Shown here piece after piece: positions 49,633 through 60,290 of a stretch of 64,000 nt of DNA. The DNA is taken from the NCBI RefSeq assembly GCF_022458985.1, contig NC_061776.1, positions 8,946,591 to 9,010,590 on the forward strand, written 5' to 3'. Numbering within the stretch: position 1 is the stretch's first letter; every line of letters begins with the position of its first letter. Under the pieces are notes generated by a model. The model saw only the letters and a list, made by a program, of their open reading frames with translations. It had not been told where the DNA came from and did no database searches. The DNA comes from Mugil cephalus. Its lineage: Eukaryota > Chordata > Actinopteri > Mugiliformes > Mugilidae. Made by a program: the position numbers and the translations under genes.

Positions 49633-50940
49633 TAGGCCTGTCTGGATAAGAAATATATTGTCACACAAATTATTGCCGATAAACGATATTATCGTTATCG
49701 ATAGTATATGGCATAATAATGCAAGTACATCCTTTAAAAGCAATATTTCTCAAGATCATTTAACATTGTAATTGCAATGTCGACAACTTTTAAATATCCT
49801 AAATAAATAAATAAATAAAATACACATGAGCTAACTCAGCTCTCTGTGTGTGCGCACCATTTTGCGCTGTTTCTTTTATACTTACTTCGGTGACCAAACG
49901 CCTCAGTGAGTGTTGATTGTCGTGATGAAGGCTCCTCTTCGTCTCCATTTGCATTTTTTCCCCCCTAGCTGTGAAAACTGGACCGGATGATTGTGTTTCA
50001 GGTGCGCGTGCAAGTTGGTTTAATTGGCTTTTTTCTTTGCCTCTACTTCCAAACTAATACAATAGACTGTGTCGTCCGTGTCAGTGGGTTTACTTTGCTC
50101 ATTCCGCTCAAATCCGAAATATTCCCACACTGTGGCATTCACCTTTGAAATCATTCCGTTTGTTCCTACAAATTTGTACTCGCGTTACCTTGCTCTGTAC
50201 TCCTCGTGAGGTTCACGTGCTGCTATAAAGAGCCATATAGTAGAGACAGTCTGGTCAACGGGAATGGACCGTCTTAGCTATCGCTCTATGCTGATTGGTT
50301 CTGAGCTGGTCACGTGTTTCATGAGCGCTATGTTAGATACATCTTACCAACGTTTACCTATAGAGAAGTGGCAATAACAGATAATAAAATTGGATTGAAA
50401 GTTAAAATATGCCACAGTGCTAAGCCTTCGGCTCCAGCACAGGATCAGGGGGAAAGTTATGGGAATAGAAAGGGGTAAATGTCTCTCTCTTGATGTTTGC
50501 TAAGATTTTAAATAGGAAAAAGTCATACCATCAAATTTAAAGTAAGTCGACGCTGAGATATTTAAGTGAGGACCTTTTACATATTGACAGACTTTGGCAA
50601 TAACATTTATAGGCCCATTAATGGTGGAAATAAGACATTTATTTCAACATAGCACATCCGTCCCATAGGGTTATACAGTAGAATCTTCCCTCTGACGTAG
50701 CAAACATGGCGCCCGTGATTTGAGTTGGCCAGACTCTCTCTAATATACGGCTCTGGAACCAACGCCCCCTGGTGTTGACACCGATACACAGAATGAACCC
50801 TCCTGTCATTTAGCCTCTTTGGTAGAGACGAGGAAAACAAAAACGCATGCGCAAGGCAACATAGCGAGGCTGGCAAAATTATCAAGATCGTTTTCATTTA
50901 TCGCGATTAATTGATTTATTGATTATCGTGACAGGCCTAC
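49633..50940. mobile_element. ~1.3 kb putative DNA transposon with GTAGGCCTGTC inverted ends
   Basis: Begins GTAGGCCTGTC and ends GACAGGCCTAC, with subterminal TATCGTTATCGAT / TTTATCGCGATTAATTG palindromic sequence. I found no clear target duplication and no transposase frame. Located between the gipc2 and txndc12 3' ends. Confidence 0.6.
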
Positions 50941-51380
50941 AAGATCTCAAACATCTCGCAGAGTCTCGGGTCAGAGACTGAGCAGGGGTTTGTTTTTCCT
51001 GTAAAATGCCTTTTTAGCCAACTTGACGACACATTCCTCAAATGTTCTTAGAGATGCACACTTGTTGTCATTTTATTTTTTTTCTCCTCCTGTAATTTAT
51101 TTCATCACGAAAAATCAATAATGCTGTAAGACTTTTTATGACGGTGGAAGCCGTTGTGAAGGCAGCGTCTGGAACGGCATCAGTTGCAAATCTCAGATAA
51201 ATGCACTCCGTCACCGTCAAACCTGAATTTAAAAGAGCGTCTTGATTAATGTCTGGTATCTGCTGATGTTTGACAAACCATAAGGGATCACTGCTGTTGT
51301 TGCATAGACAATAAATAAAAAAAATCTTGACATACTGTTAATTGCTGTTTTTGTCATGAATGCTCCTGGCTCACAGACAA
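50941..51380. other. Short spacer between the element and txndc12 3' end
   Basis: AT-rich sequence without recognisable gene; gipc2 and txndc12 converge here. Confidence 0.4.
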
Positions 51381-51384
51381 GACA

Positions 51385-52062
51385 CACGTCAGTACAACAA
51401 ACTTTTATTTTTGCACACTTGGCCGTGCACATGTATAAAATACATCAAGACACTTAACCAATGTTCCCACCCCCCTCATTTAAAGCGTTTTAACAAAGCC
51501 AGTAGAAAGAAAATATAATCACTTCACAATAAACTGGCAGGATTAAACGAAGAACGTAAATCAGAAGTAGTCACGGATATAATTAACGTACTGTAGAGGA
51601 TGTGTGGAAGCACATAAGGGATCTTTTTGCCATTAAAAAGGGGGTTTCAACTGATGTCATATTGCTCGACGTGTGTTTGTGAATCTCTGGGAAGTTTCCT
51701 TAAAAACCTCAGCACACTTCGTATCAAGCGTGTGAGAGTTCGTAGCAGACGGAGGCTTAACGTGGCTTATAGCTCGAGTGGGTTATTACATCCTCTACAG
51801 ACGGTTTATGGCATTCAGTTAACAAGCGTACAAATACACTGTACACGGTTTAAAACGGGAGACAGGGAAATGAGTAATAACGGGGAGAAATCATACGGAA
51901 TCAAAAAAAAGAAGAAAGAGAGTGAGACGGACCCCAGCGTGATGTGTATAAATAGAGTAAGGGTTTTTTTTGTTTGTTTGTTTGTTTGTTTGTTTGTTTT
52001 TGTCTGTAGTGGAGGAAGTGTAGCCCTTACAGCCGGACGCCCGTCTCACAGCCTCCTCCTCC
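51385..52062 (-). other. txndc12: txndc12 3'UTR
   Basis: Sequence downstream of the TGA at 52063-52065. The minus-strand AATAAA is at 51404-51409. It includes a (TTTG)n run at 51967-52001. Confidence 0.55.
51967..52001. repeat. (TTTG)n microsatellite in txndc12 3'UTR
   Basis: Seven or so TTTG/GTTT units, read as CAAA repeats in the txndc12 transcript. Confidence 0.85.
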
Positions 52063-55000
52063 TCACAGCTCGTCTCCGGTGTGACCCTGCTTGAAAGCGT
52101 CGCCCGTCAGTGCGTCCTGCGCCTCCTTCATGCCGGACAAGACTGTGTGGGACGGAGGACAGAAAAGGAAATGTCCTGTTAGCAGGTAAAAAGAGCCCCC
52201 ATATATATTATAATATATATATATTTTATAACTCCCCTTTTACTACACACAGTTGATTTGGGAAAAAGTCATTAGTGTAAAGTAAGAAAAAGGAACTCTG
52301 ACATGAACACCATGAGGAGTAATTTAGACGGAGTATAGAAAAGAAACTGTAACAAAATTATCTCATATCACACTGGTATCGATCAGATACCGATACTAGT
52401 CTTGTTATCGATATTTAGATCGATACCCAGCCCTGTTGTGCTGTGAAGACCTACTGTTGGTTTCTGTTCTACTATTAAAACTTTAAGTTTGTTTGTTTTT
52501 GCATCAAACAGGCTCTGTCTTGCTACCTTTTCTTAAAAGTTTTAAATGACACTTTTTTCCCCCAGTCATCTTTTTACCAGACTACCCTCATTCTAGCTCA
52601 GAATATCCCAACTCCTCGTACAGCTTCGTTTCTCTGAGCTCATTGGACGTTACCTTGCTCTGCGCTGCTGTAGAAGTACTTGTAGTTGGGGTTCCCGTTT
52701 TTGTTGGTTATTTCAGGGTGAACTTTGCCGGTGGGGTCTGTGAGGAGAAACAAAGAATTAATTTAAATTCAAACAGTTCATTAGGGACACTAGTGAAAAT
52801 CCACTGTAATGCAACAGTCCTGCATTCATGATTCTTTTGCGATAGAAGCTTCAGAGTCTTTGGTCTCTTTCAGAAGAGACCAAGACCATAGATGAGCTCC
52901 AAACTGTTCATGAACAGCATTCAGTTTCCTTTCAGTATGTCCTAAATAGGTGTTTTTTGTTTGTTTGTTTGTTTTGTTTTGTGCAAAAAGGCTGTAATGA
53001 TAACCCTAATTAACCCAAAAAGATTCTGGGACTGAATGTGAACATCAAGAGTTTGCATGCTCTCCCTAAGGCTTCCGGGTTTTTGTCTGGGTTCCTCCTT
53101 CCCTGTGACAGACTAATGACCTGTCCAGGAGATATCTCACCTCATGTCCAGCGCCAGCTGGAACAGCTTCAGCCCCAACTCCACCCTCTACTGGAAAGAA
53201 TTTTGTTTTCTTGAACACCAGATATACCCCCCAAAGTATTGAAAGTACACTACCAGTCTTAAGTTTTAGAACAGCACACAGTATCCTCTGGTATAGTTGG
53301 TCAGGGCTTCATCCTGCAGCAAGATAATGACTCAAAACTATAGCCCAAGCTAAACCAGAACTATAACATGGAGTGGACCACGGCCCAGTGTCTAGACTTT
53401 AGCCTCATGGAGCTGGTTTGTGATGAACTAGACCCCACAAGTGACACACATTTCTGGGAACTTCTGCAACAAAACTGGGAAGAACTCTGAAAAATATCTG
53501 ATTTCCATTTTAGAAAGAAAGAATGTGTGTTCACATGTTAAATCAGACAAAGATAGTTACTGTGATGAGTTTAGAAGTTTAGAATATATTTTGGGATATA
53601 TTTTGTTGTTTATTTGGTCTATGTTTTAATTTCAGAGTAAAGTGAGACATTAAACTGCATATATTTCAATTAAAAAGAAAAAAAAAAGATATATCAGGGT
53701 GACAAATGGATAAATCAAAGCAAAGCTGCAAATATTCCTACCTTACAAACTTTCACTGATAATATCATCAAAATATAAAAACTACTGAGTAGATTTATAT
53801 CATGTGGCCACTTGAGAAATAACCTGTAATGATTTAATATTATCCAGGTCATGAAATATCTGGAAATGCTGCTTCGTGCTCTTATTCATGGAGAGTAAGA
53901 GCTCGATCGGTCTCTGCACAGGAATCTGAAAAGGTGTTTACACGTCCAGAGACTCGACCCGTCTCCTACCCCCCCCCGTCTCCTACCCTCCCGTCTCCTA
54001 CCCCCCCGTCTCCTACCCCCCCGTCCCCCCGTACCGAGGAAAAGAATCCGAGGAATGTATCCACCATCTGGGCTGAAGGCCTCGTCCTTGGGCTCCTCCT
54101 CGTCCTGCTCAAACGGGAGACAGCGGTTCAGCTACTGTGTCACAGCTCAGTCGATTCAAATGAATGAATCAGTGGATTAATTAATAAGTAATAAGACGCG
54201 TCCTCGCCTCCAGGTTGACCATCACAAAGTTGTGCGCCAGTTCAGCGATTTCCTTGGATTCAGCAAATTTGGGCTTCAGTGCTGATTGTAAGAACAGATC
54301 AGTTAATTATTACCCTGATAGTGAGCTTTTAAATTGAGAGAAATAGCAGTTATATACATGTCTCCTTTTTTACCTCCATGAATTAAGACATTTCTAAAAA
54401 AATAAATAAATAAATAAGGAAATGAGGAAAGTGAAAGTTCAACAGAGTCTCTTTAGCTTTCCCTGCCCAGAGCTTTCCTTCCAGCTTTGATAATCACTTC
54501 CTGTTTGTATTGTTTTTCTTGCATTACAGGTTCAGGTTAAAGCTTCAAGTACGCTGACCAGCTATAACATTATGACCACCTTCCTAATATTGTGTGGGTC
54601 TCCCCTTGTGCCTCCAAAACTGTTGTGACTCATCAGAGAATGGACATGTTGGTGTCTTTCTGAACGGGTGTTCTCTGTGAGTTGTGCTCTGGAACTACAG
54701 GGATGTGGGTTTGTGGGGTGGCTTTGTCGGGTCCTATGGGTTGCGGGAGGTGCTCTGTGATCATGCCACAGATTACTTATCAGTATTGGGATCAAGTGCA
54801 GTTTGACATAGACAGTTGTCAAGAAAAAACGCATATTTACTTTCTGTCAGTGTATAATGTTGTTGGTTGAACGTATGTTACTTATGATCTATATGAGGGA
54901 GGTTGCTTTAGGTTTATTCAAGGCTTTAATTTAATGGTATTCACATCCAAACAGGAGGAAGTGTGCAAAAAAAAAAAACGCATATGTTTTTATGTCTAAT

Positions 55001-57895
55001 CTGTTGTAATTGTAAAAAACTAAATAAAAAGCCTTTGATCAAATAGGAGGAAGCATTTAGGATTTACAGCTTTTTAATATGCAGCCACATGGAGACCTTT
55101 TTTAGAAGTCCAATTATATTTTAGCATCTTGATTAAAAACAGTTTTCCTCCAATTTGGATGTGAAACCCATCAAATTAAAGCTGGGAGGCTGCACTTTTA
55201 TGCTTCCTTGTAAATGTAATTAGGTATGTTTTGGTAAAATGGCAAAAAATTATGACAGTTTATAAACTGCTGCCTTTATTCATCTGCTTCGAAATTATTT
55301 ATTTGATTTCAAAAATGATCGCTAATGCTTTTTTAATGAGTGGACATCCTGAGCTTTGTCTCTTGTCATTTTTACCTTTGCAGGCTCCACACCAGCTCTT
55401 GTGGATGATGACCATCATGGGCAGGCCGCTGTCGATCCAAACACATGAGAGCGTGTATCAGTGCCTGAACTAAACACATTCAGCAACTCCTGCTCTATAA
55501 ATAACCGACACCAGCTCATCAGTCCTGCTCCAGTCTTCAGGGGATAAGGGGGGAGTTCTTTTGAGCTGCTTTCATGTTTGTAATATTTCCTCTCACCTGG
55601 CCTCGGCCTCCTTCTTGCCATCGTCCAGCGTCCTCCAGTGGATCTTATCTCCAAATCCTGCCGGGAGGAGGAATCAGTGAGGACACCAGCATTGTGTTAC
55701 TTTGGTTTTACGTTCCATGCAGCAGGGCGGGTCTGCTCTAAATACACAATCAGTAGAAAAGAGCTGAGAGGAAACTGTGATACACATGACTGAACGGAAG
55801 TAACTCAATATCAGTCTGTAAATACAACTACTCAACTAGAGCCTCGATTATTAGTCCTAAACACAACTCATAAACCTTTTAAATCATAGCTCTTCAACCA
55901 AGGGTTTCACAACTTCTAGTGGGTCCGTGGAGGAACTAATAATAATTTATATTGCCTTATCCCTTTATTTTAGTAAAGGGATAGGGCATAGCTTAATATT
56001 GAATACGAACTGATAATAATAATGTATATGTATAAACAGCACTAGGCTGAGTTTAATATAGAACACATATAGTAGGTAGGGGGTCCCTTCTTAATCTCTC
56101 CATCAGTTGTGGGTCCTTGGTCTGAAAAACATTGGTTTAAATAACTAAACGTCTGTCTAAGAAAGCTTTTAGTGATTCAAAATTCAAATGTGGCAATTTT
56201 GAGGCATTTTATATGCGTCACCTTGTTCTGCAGGATGACGTGACAGGAGATTTTCACCATTTTCTAATGTTTTATTTAATACAAATAAAGATGGCTCATT
56301 GATCCAGTTTTCAGATTTCAGGTATTATTTATGTCGTTAAACTCTCTGTGTGTTCATCAGCATTAGAAAGGGACATTTCCTGGTGCACACATACATACAA
56401 GTTCACAAAAATATAATTTTCTATTCTAATTCACGTGGTTCTGGTGGATTTGGGGATTAATGAATTACAATGAGGCTCAAAAAGACTTAAATGCAAAGCA
56501 ATCACCTTTGGGTCTTCTGTTTTAAAGGTTAAAGAAAACTGCCTTAGTTGTTCATTTGTTCATACGACTAATTCTGTAATTAGCATTATTATTTTACTAG
56601 ATAATTTTAGATTATTTTATTCTAATCTTAATTTATCTTTCTTTTTACTTGTGGTTTTTAAGAGTGTTTTTATGTGCAATAAGCTACTTACTAAGTAATT
56701 TCCCTTGTGGATCATTAAAGTCTATCTAAGTCTATCCTCAACAACATGTGTATTGCAGATAATCCTAAAGCTGATCATGAGCTGCAGTGTAAGGATACTC
56801 TCATCATCTTCTGACACAACCGCATAAATTTTTTTAATGTTGTTGTTTAATGTTCTGCAGGAACACCTTTCAAAATACAAGAGGTATTTTTTCATCCTGG
56901 CTGTATCAACTTTTAGTTTTGTTTTTATTTCCATGTTTAAATCAGTTGATCTGATCCTATACCCAGGGAAATATGGGGGTTTCATATTTTGTCTTTTATG
57001 TAGAGTTAATTATTCAATCATCTGTCAGCTACGTTCAGAATCAGGTCATTGTTAGAGTTAATCTTTGATCAAAACTCAAACATAGTCTCGCAAGACTTGC
57101 TCCAGTGGGACCATGATGTCACAGACATTTAACACCAATTCCATAATTAAAACATCAACATAATAATTTATAGCATCAAGCTGTTTGGTTTTAGCACATT
57201 CTCTGTTTGCAACCTTTAACACTTACGTTTTCCCATTCATATTCTATTTCTGTGTTTAATTTACAAAGTATTTTTGTGTGCAGGGTTTTTTTCAGTTACA
57301 TAAATGCACCTTTAGGCAGTTTTTAATTGCAGTTTCAATCCCTTGCACATTAGAGGTGGGGAAAAAAATATCGCGATACTTTTTCACAATATCGCTGTCT
57401 TATTATCGATTATAAAATTGCAATAATATAGTCCTCGCCAATATCCATCCCTATTGCACATCCATTGATACATAGTCATTTTATTTTTTACTTTCCGTTT
57501 ACATTAAAGTGACCCTGGAGTCACTTCCTCCTGAGAGCAACTTTAAGTTCTCTGAGTAAAATCTGCAGAAATAATCACATTTAAAGCAGATCAATTGAAA
57601 ACCTGAATAAATTATATTTTATTTGTCGGACAAATAAACAGTCTTCCTTCATTAAAGAGTGAAACACTTGTTCCAGGACACAGACTTTATGATCCAGGAT
57701 GCTGACACAAAGACAAATGGCTCTCCTCTTTCAATGAAGCAACACACACATGTCCTCCCTTAAAATCACAACATTTCCTCTCATTATAAACTCACCTCTT
57801 GCGCTGGCGTCTCCGGCGACCTCTTGAAAACAAGACAGCGACAATAAAACGTGCAAAAATGAGAAAATGGCGAGATTAGCTAGGGATGTTTGCAT
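52063..57895 (-). CDS. txndc12: Thioredoxin domain-containing protein 12 (ER thioredoxin ERp18/AGR1), 7 exons
   Basis: Exons 57796-57895, 55597-55657, 55376-55428, 54208-54281, 54035-54104, 52654-52737 and 52063-52142 give 173 residues (human: 172). The N-terminus ([20 protein letters not shown]) is a hydrophobic signal peptide; an in-frame ATG at 57982 would add 29 hydrophilic residues and bury it, so it was not chosen. The thioredoxin fold has the active site WCGAC (Cys67, Cys70). Family landmarks are [39 protein letters not shown] and GNPNYKYFY. It ends in GDEL, a KDEL-type ER retrieval signal. It acts as an ER oxidoreductase. The intron after exon 4 starts with GC instead of GT. It is head-to-head with btf3l4, as in human. 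Confidence 0.95.
53246..53692. mobile_element. Deleted Tc1/mariner element in txndc12 intron 5
   Basis: Left end TACACTACCAGTCTTAAG resembles a Tc1 inverted repeat. It continues into transposase 3'-part sequence (CAGCAAGATAATGACTCAAA, CATGGAGTGGACC, TTTCTGGGAACTTCTGCAAC). Collinear with the interrupted copy at 14322-15102. Non-coding. Confidence 0.75.
53955..54034. repeat. C-rich minisatellite next to the txndc12 exon 5 splice donor
   Basis: Four clear units of CCGTCTCCTACCCCC plus a degenerate fifth, ending at the donor dinucleotide of exon 5 (exon edge 54035). In the txndc12 transcript this reads as repeated G5-G9 runs separated by TAGGAGAC. Confidence 0.9.
54553..54780. mobile_element. 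Tc1/mariner end fragment in txndc12 intron 3
   Basis: GCTATAACATTATGACCACC, then TTCCTAATATTGTGTGGGTC and CTGTTGTGACTCATCAGAGA match the inverse of the right end of the element at 21501-21983. Non-coding remnant. Confidence 0.7.
55888..56146 (-). repeat. Unclassified interspersed repeat, further copy in txndc12 intron 1
   Basis: Shares AATATAGAACACATATAGTA and TCTTAATCTCTCCATCAGTT with the 39700-39880 copy, same orientation. Confidence 0.7.
56147..57342. other. txndc12 intron 1, AT-rich without gene
   Basis: No coding or structural RNA signal recognised. Two small hAT-like or unclassified repeats flank it (55888-56146 and 57351-57453). Confidence 0.4.
57351..57453. mobile_element. 103-bp hAT-like miniature element with perfect 8-bp target duplication
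   Basis: Inverted ends TAGAGGTGGG / CCATCCCTA are flanked on both sides by TTGCACAT (57343-57350 and 57454-57461). The interior has ATCGCGATAC and TATCGATTAT. Same family as 36387-36747. Located in txndc12 intron 1. Confidence 0.85.
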
Positions 57896-57963
57896 TTTGT
57901 CCGGCTTTTTTCCTTCTACTGCAGCTTGCAGGTAATGGCAGTGACTCCTCGATAACCGGCCAC

Positions 57964-57971
57964 CCGGAAGT
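57964..57971. promoter_or_regulatory. txndc12: ETS/GABPA-type site upstream of txndc12
   Basis: CCGGAAGT about 70 bp upstream of the chosen ATG, a common core-promoter element of housekeeping genes. Function is inferred from position. Confidence 0.4.
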
Positions 57972-58253
57972 TCAAGTAACATTTTTTTTTCTCAAACTTT
58001 ATTAAAAAATACAATTACAATCCAGTGAACAACCGCCAGGGGGCAACAAACATTTCAGAGACGGTATTTCAGAGCATCATATTTCACAAATACATTGAAA
58101 AGAGCACATAAGTCTTAGTGGCTTTCTTATTAGTGGAGTGTCTGATTGTTTTTAATATATTACTTGACCTCATTTTCAAAGATGGTGAGGAGTGGTTTTT
58201 GATTTGTGTGACATTTATGGATGTGCCATTTGGCTAAATGTATAATAAGATTA

Positions 58254-58307
58254 ATCATCTCATCTCATCTCATCTCATCTCATCTCATCTCATCTCATCT
58301 CATCTCA
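58254..58307. repeat. (CATCT)n microsatellite
   Basis: About 10 copies of the pentanucleotide in the txndc12-btf3l4 spacer. Confidence 0.95.
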
Positions 58308-58520
58308 TTTTCTACTTGCTATAATATGCTCACTAGGGTCACGGGGATAGATGATATAGAACTGTTTTGTTTTTGTTTTTTTCGCTGATGGATCGTCAAT
58401 AAACCCAAACATCTTCTTGTAATTTGGTAGAAGAAGGGCAAAACCAAAATAAATGAAAAACATCTTCAGGACCTGCTTCACAGAAAGAGCAGTTTACATT
58501 TATATCTAAGAAGAAAAAAA

Positions 58521-58671
58521 TTGCAAAAACACTCTGTGGTAGAAAAGGTATTAAAAAAAAGGCTTTATTTAAATATAGCATAAACACGTGGGATCAAGTG
58601 CTTTTAATCAGTTTTGCCATGTTTAAATAAAAGTGTTTTTATACTTTTTCTACCACAGAGTGTTTATGCAA
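58521..58671. mobile_element. Foldback (long inverted repeat) element, ~150 bp
   Basis: The left arm starts TTGCAAAAACACTCTGTGGT and continues AGAAAAGGTATT...TTTATTTAAA. The right arm is its near-perfect reverse complement, ending ACCACAGAGTGTTTATGCAA. Arms are about 45 nt with a loop of roughly 60 nt. No protein is encoded. Best read as a miniature foldback transposon. Confidence 0.8.
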
Positions 58672-59340
58672 CTTTTTCTGTTTTGACCTTTCACTTAACC
58701 CATCCCGAATACAGCTGCAGAGGAATTTATTTTGAAATCTCCTGAGCGCTCTGAGCCCTTTGTGTCTTCTTACATGCATATCTGTTTTGAATCGTTGAAA
58801 AACAACTTTAGAATCAGAATCATACATTTTTATTGCCTTTGTGTCAAATGGTGTCAAACTAAATTTGCGTGTACAACACCTAAAAGACACTAACATCTAA
58901 AAGAAACTAACCTGCACACACACTCACTACATACCCATCTATAATCACACTCAGTTCATTTAATAAGTTAAAAGAGCATAAAAACAGGCATCAATAATGT
59001 CCACAATAAAAATATTTGTATGAAAATATCAGTTAAGGTCATATTTTGGCTTAACTTTGTGAGTTATTTTAAAAGGTACTTCTTTGACCTTATTGTTTAT
59101 AATATATCTAGCAGGCAAATCTTTTTTTCCGGTCAAGGTTATTAATAAAGTTGTTCCAATAAGCTACAACATATGGAATTAATAAGACTTATTTTTTAAT
59201 AAAATGAGCGAATACCACTATTGCGTGTTAAGGAGAATAAAAATTTGACCAGTTTCAAGTTTGCTCGGGTTAATGGGTATTTCCATGGACATATTATTAC
59301 GTCTATGGGTATTTCACTCTCTCCACTCATAAAGTGGGAA
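58672..59340. other. txndc12-btf3l4 spacer, AT-rich without gene
   Basis: Nothing recognisable beyond low-complexity AT-rich DNA. Short open frames have no family resemblance. Confidence 0.4.
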
Positions 59341-59355
59341 CAGATGGTGTGGGTC

Positions 59356-59366
59356 TGCGCATGCGC
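59356..59366. promoter_or_regulatory. NRF1-type palindrome upstream of btf3l4
   Basis: TGCGCATGCGC matches the NRF1 consensus. It lies in a local CpG-rich patch (59350-59480) about 0.4 kb upstream of the predicted non-coding first exon of btf3l4. It could serve as part of the btf3l4 promoter. Confidence 0.5.
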
Positions 59367-59719
59367 GCTCGGGTGTCCTCCTCTTGCTATTGGCCAGAAG
59401 GGACTGGTCCCTTGACGTCACATCCACAAAACCGCGTGCTCCCCTCCGTAGTGTCGGATTGGTCAAGTTAAACAGCGGAATGGCGACACCAGACCGGAAA
59501 TTGACACGGAAATACCAACCTAAAAGCCATCAAACGTTTGCAATAAAAAACGAATCAAATCATTTACGCTTCAGTTCCGTTCCAAATATATCTTAGCTCC
59601 GTATTTTTTTTTAATAATTTTGCTATATTTCACTATATTTCACACAATAGTTAAAAATGTTGAGTAATTATGGTTATGAAGCTTTTATTGTGGAAATCTA
59701 CGTCGGAAATGGTGTTTAT

Positions 59720-59807
59720 TTCCGCGATCTTGTCGCTAGTTTAAGCTGTGCTGCTTCATTAGTAGCGAGAGCAGTTCAACGGGCTGACAATTAACACCGT
59801 ATAACAG
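59720..59807 (+). other. btf3l4: Putative non-coding exon 1 of btf3l4
   Basis: A short GC-containing stretch ends ACCGTATAACAG followed by GTAAAAA, a good splice donor. The next exon begins after a T-rich tract and ACAG at 60281-60284, just before AACACT and the ATG. The transcription start is approximate. Confidence 0.5.
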
Positions 59808-60290
59808 GTAAAAAAAAAACAACAATAATTACATTTTGTCGTGAGCTTCAGAGACGATTTCTTTTATCCTTTGTTTTTAACGTAGCTGTCGGCGTAAAAG
59901 TTTGGTTCAGCTTGTTTCTTCAGTCGCAGTGCTAGCAATAGCACGATTAGCCTGCTAGGTAGCAACTAGCTACTGCATGTTAGGCTCGTATGTCATTGTA
60001 AAATTACCCATCCTGCATCGTTTTCGTCATTATATTTGGTTTGTGTCCGTTATTGTTCTTGTTGGTTTCTGTCCAACTGTCTACTGGTGCGTTAGCAGCC
60101 TGTTGGCTCATTGCCGATGTGTGAAATTGAGTATTATTGCCCAACTTTTAACTATTTGACAACCACATGCGACTCTTGAAACTCGTTTTTCAACCGTTGA
60201 AACATGTGTTTGTGTGTTTCTTTTCGACTAAATCATTAAGTAATGTTCAATGTGCTTTTTTTTTTTTTTTTTTTATCCCAACAGAACACT

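Noticed and set aside
57731-57982. Upstream ATG at 57982 as the txndc12 start
   Set aside because: It adds 29 mostly polar residues before a clear signal peptide. The ATG at 57895 gives the family length and N-terminus.
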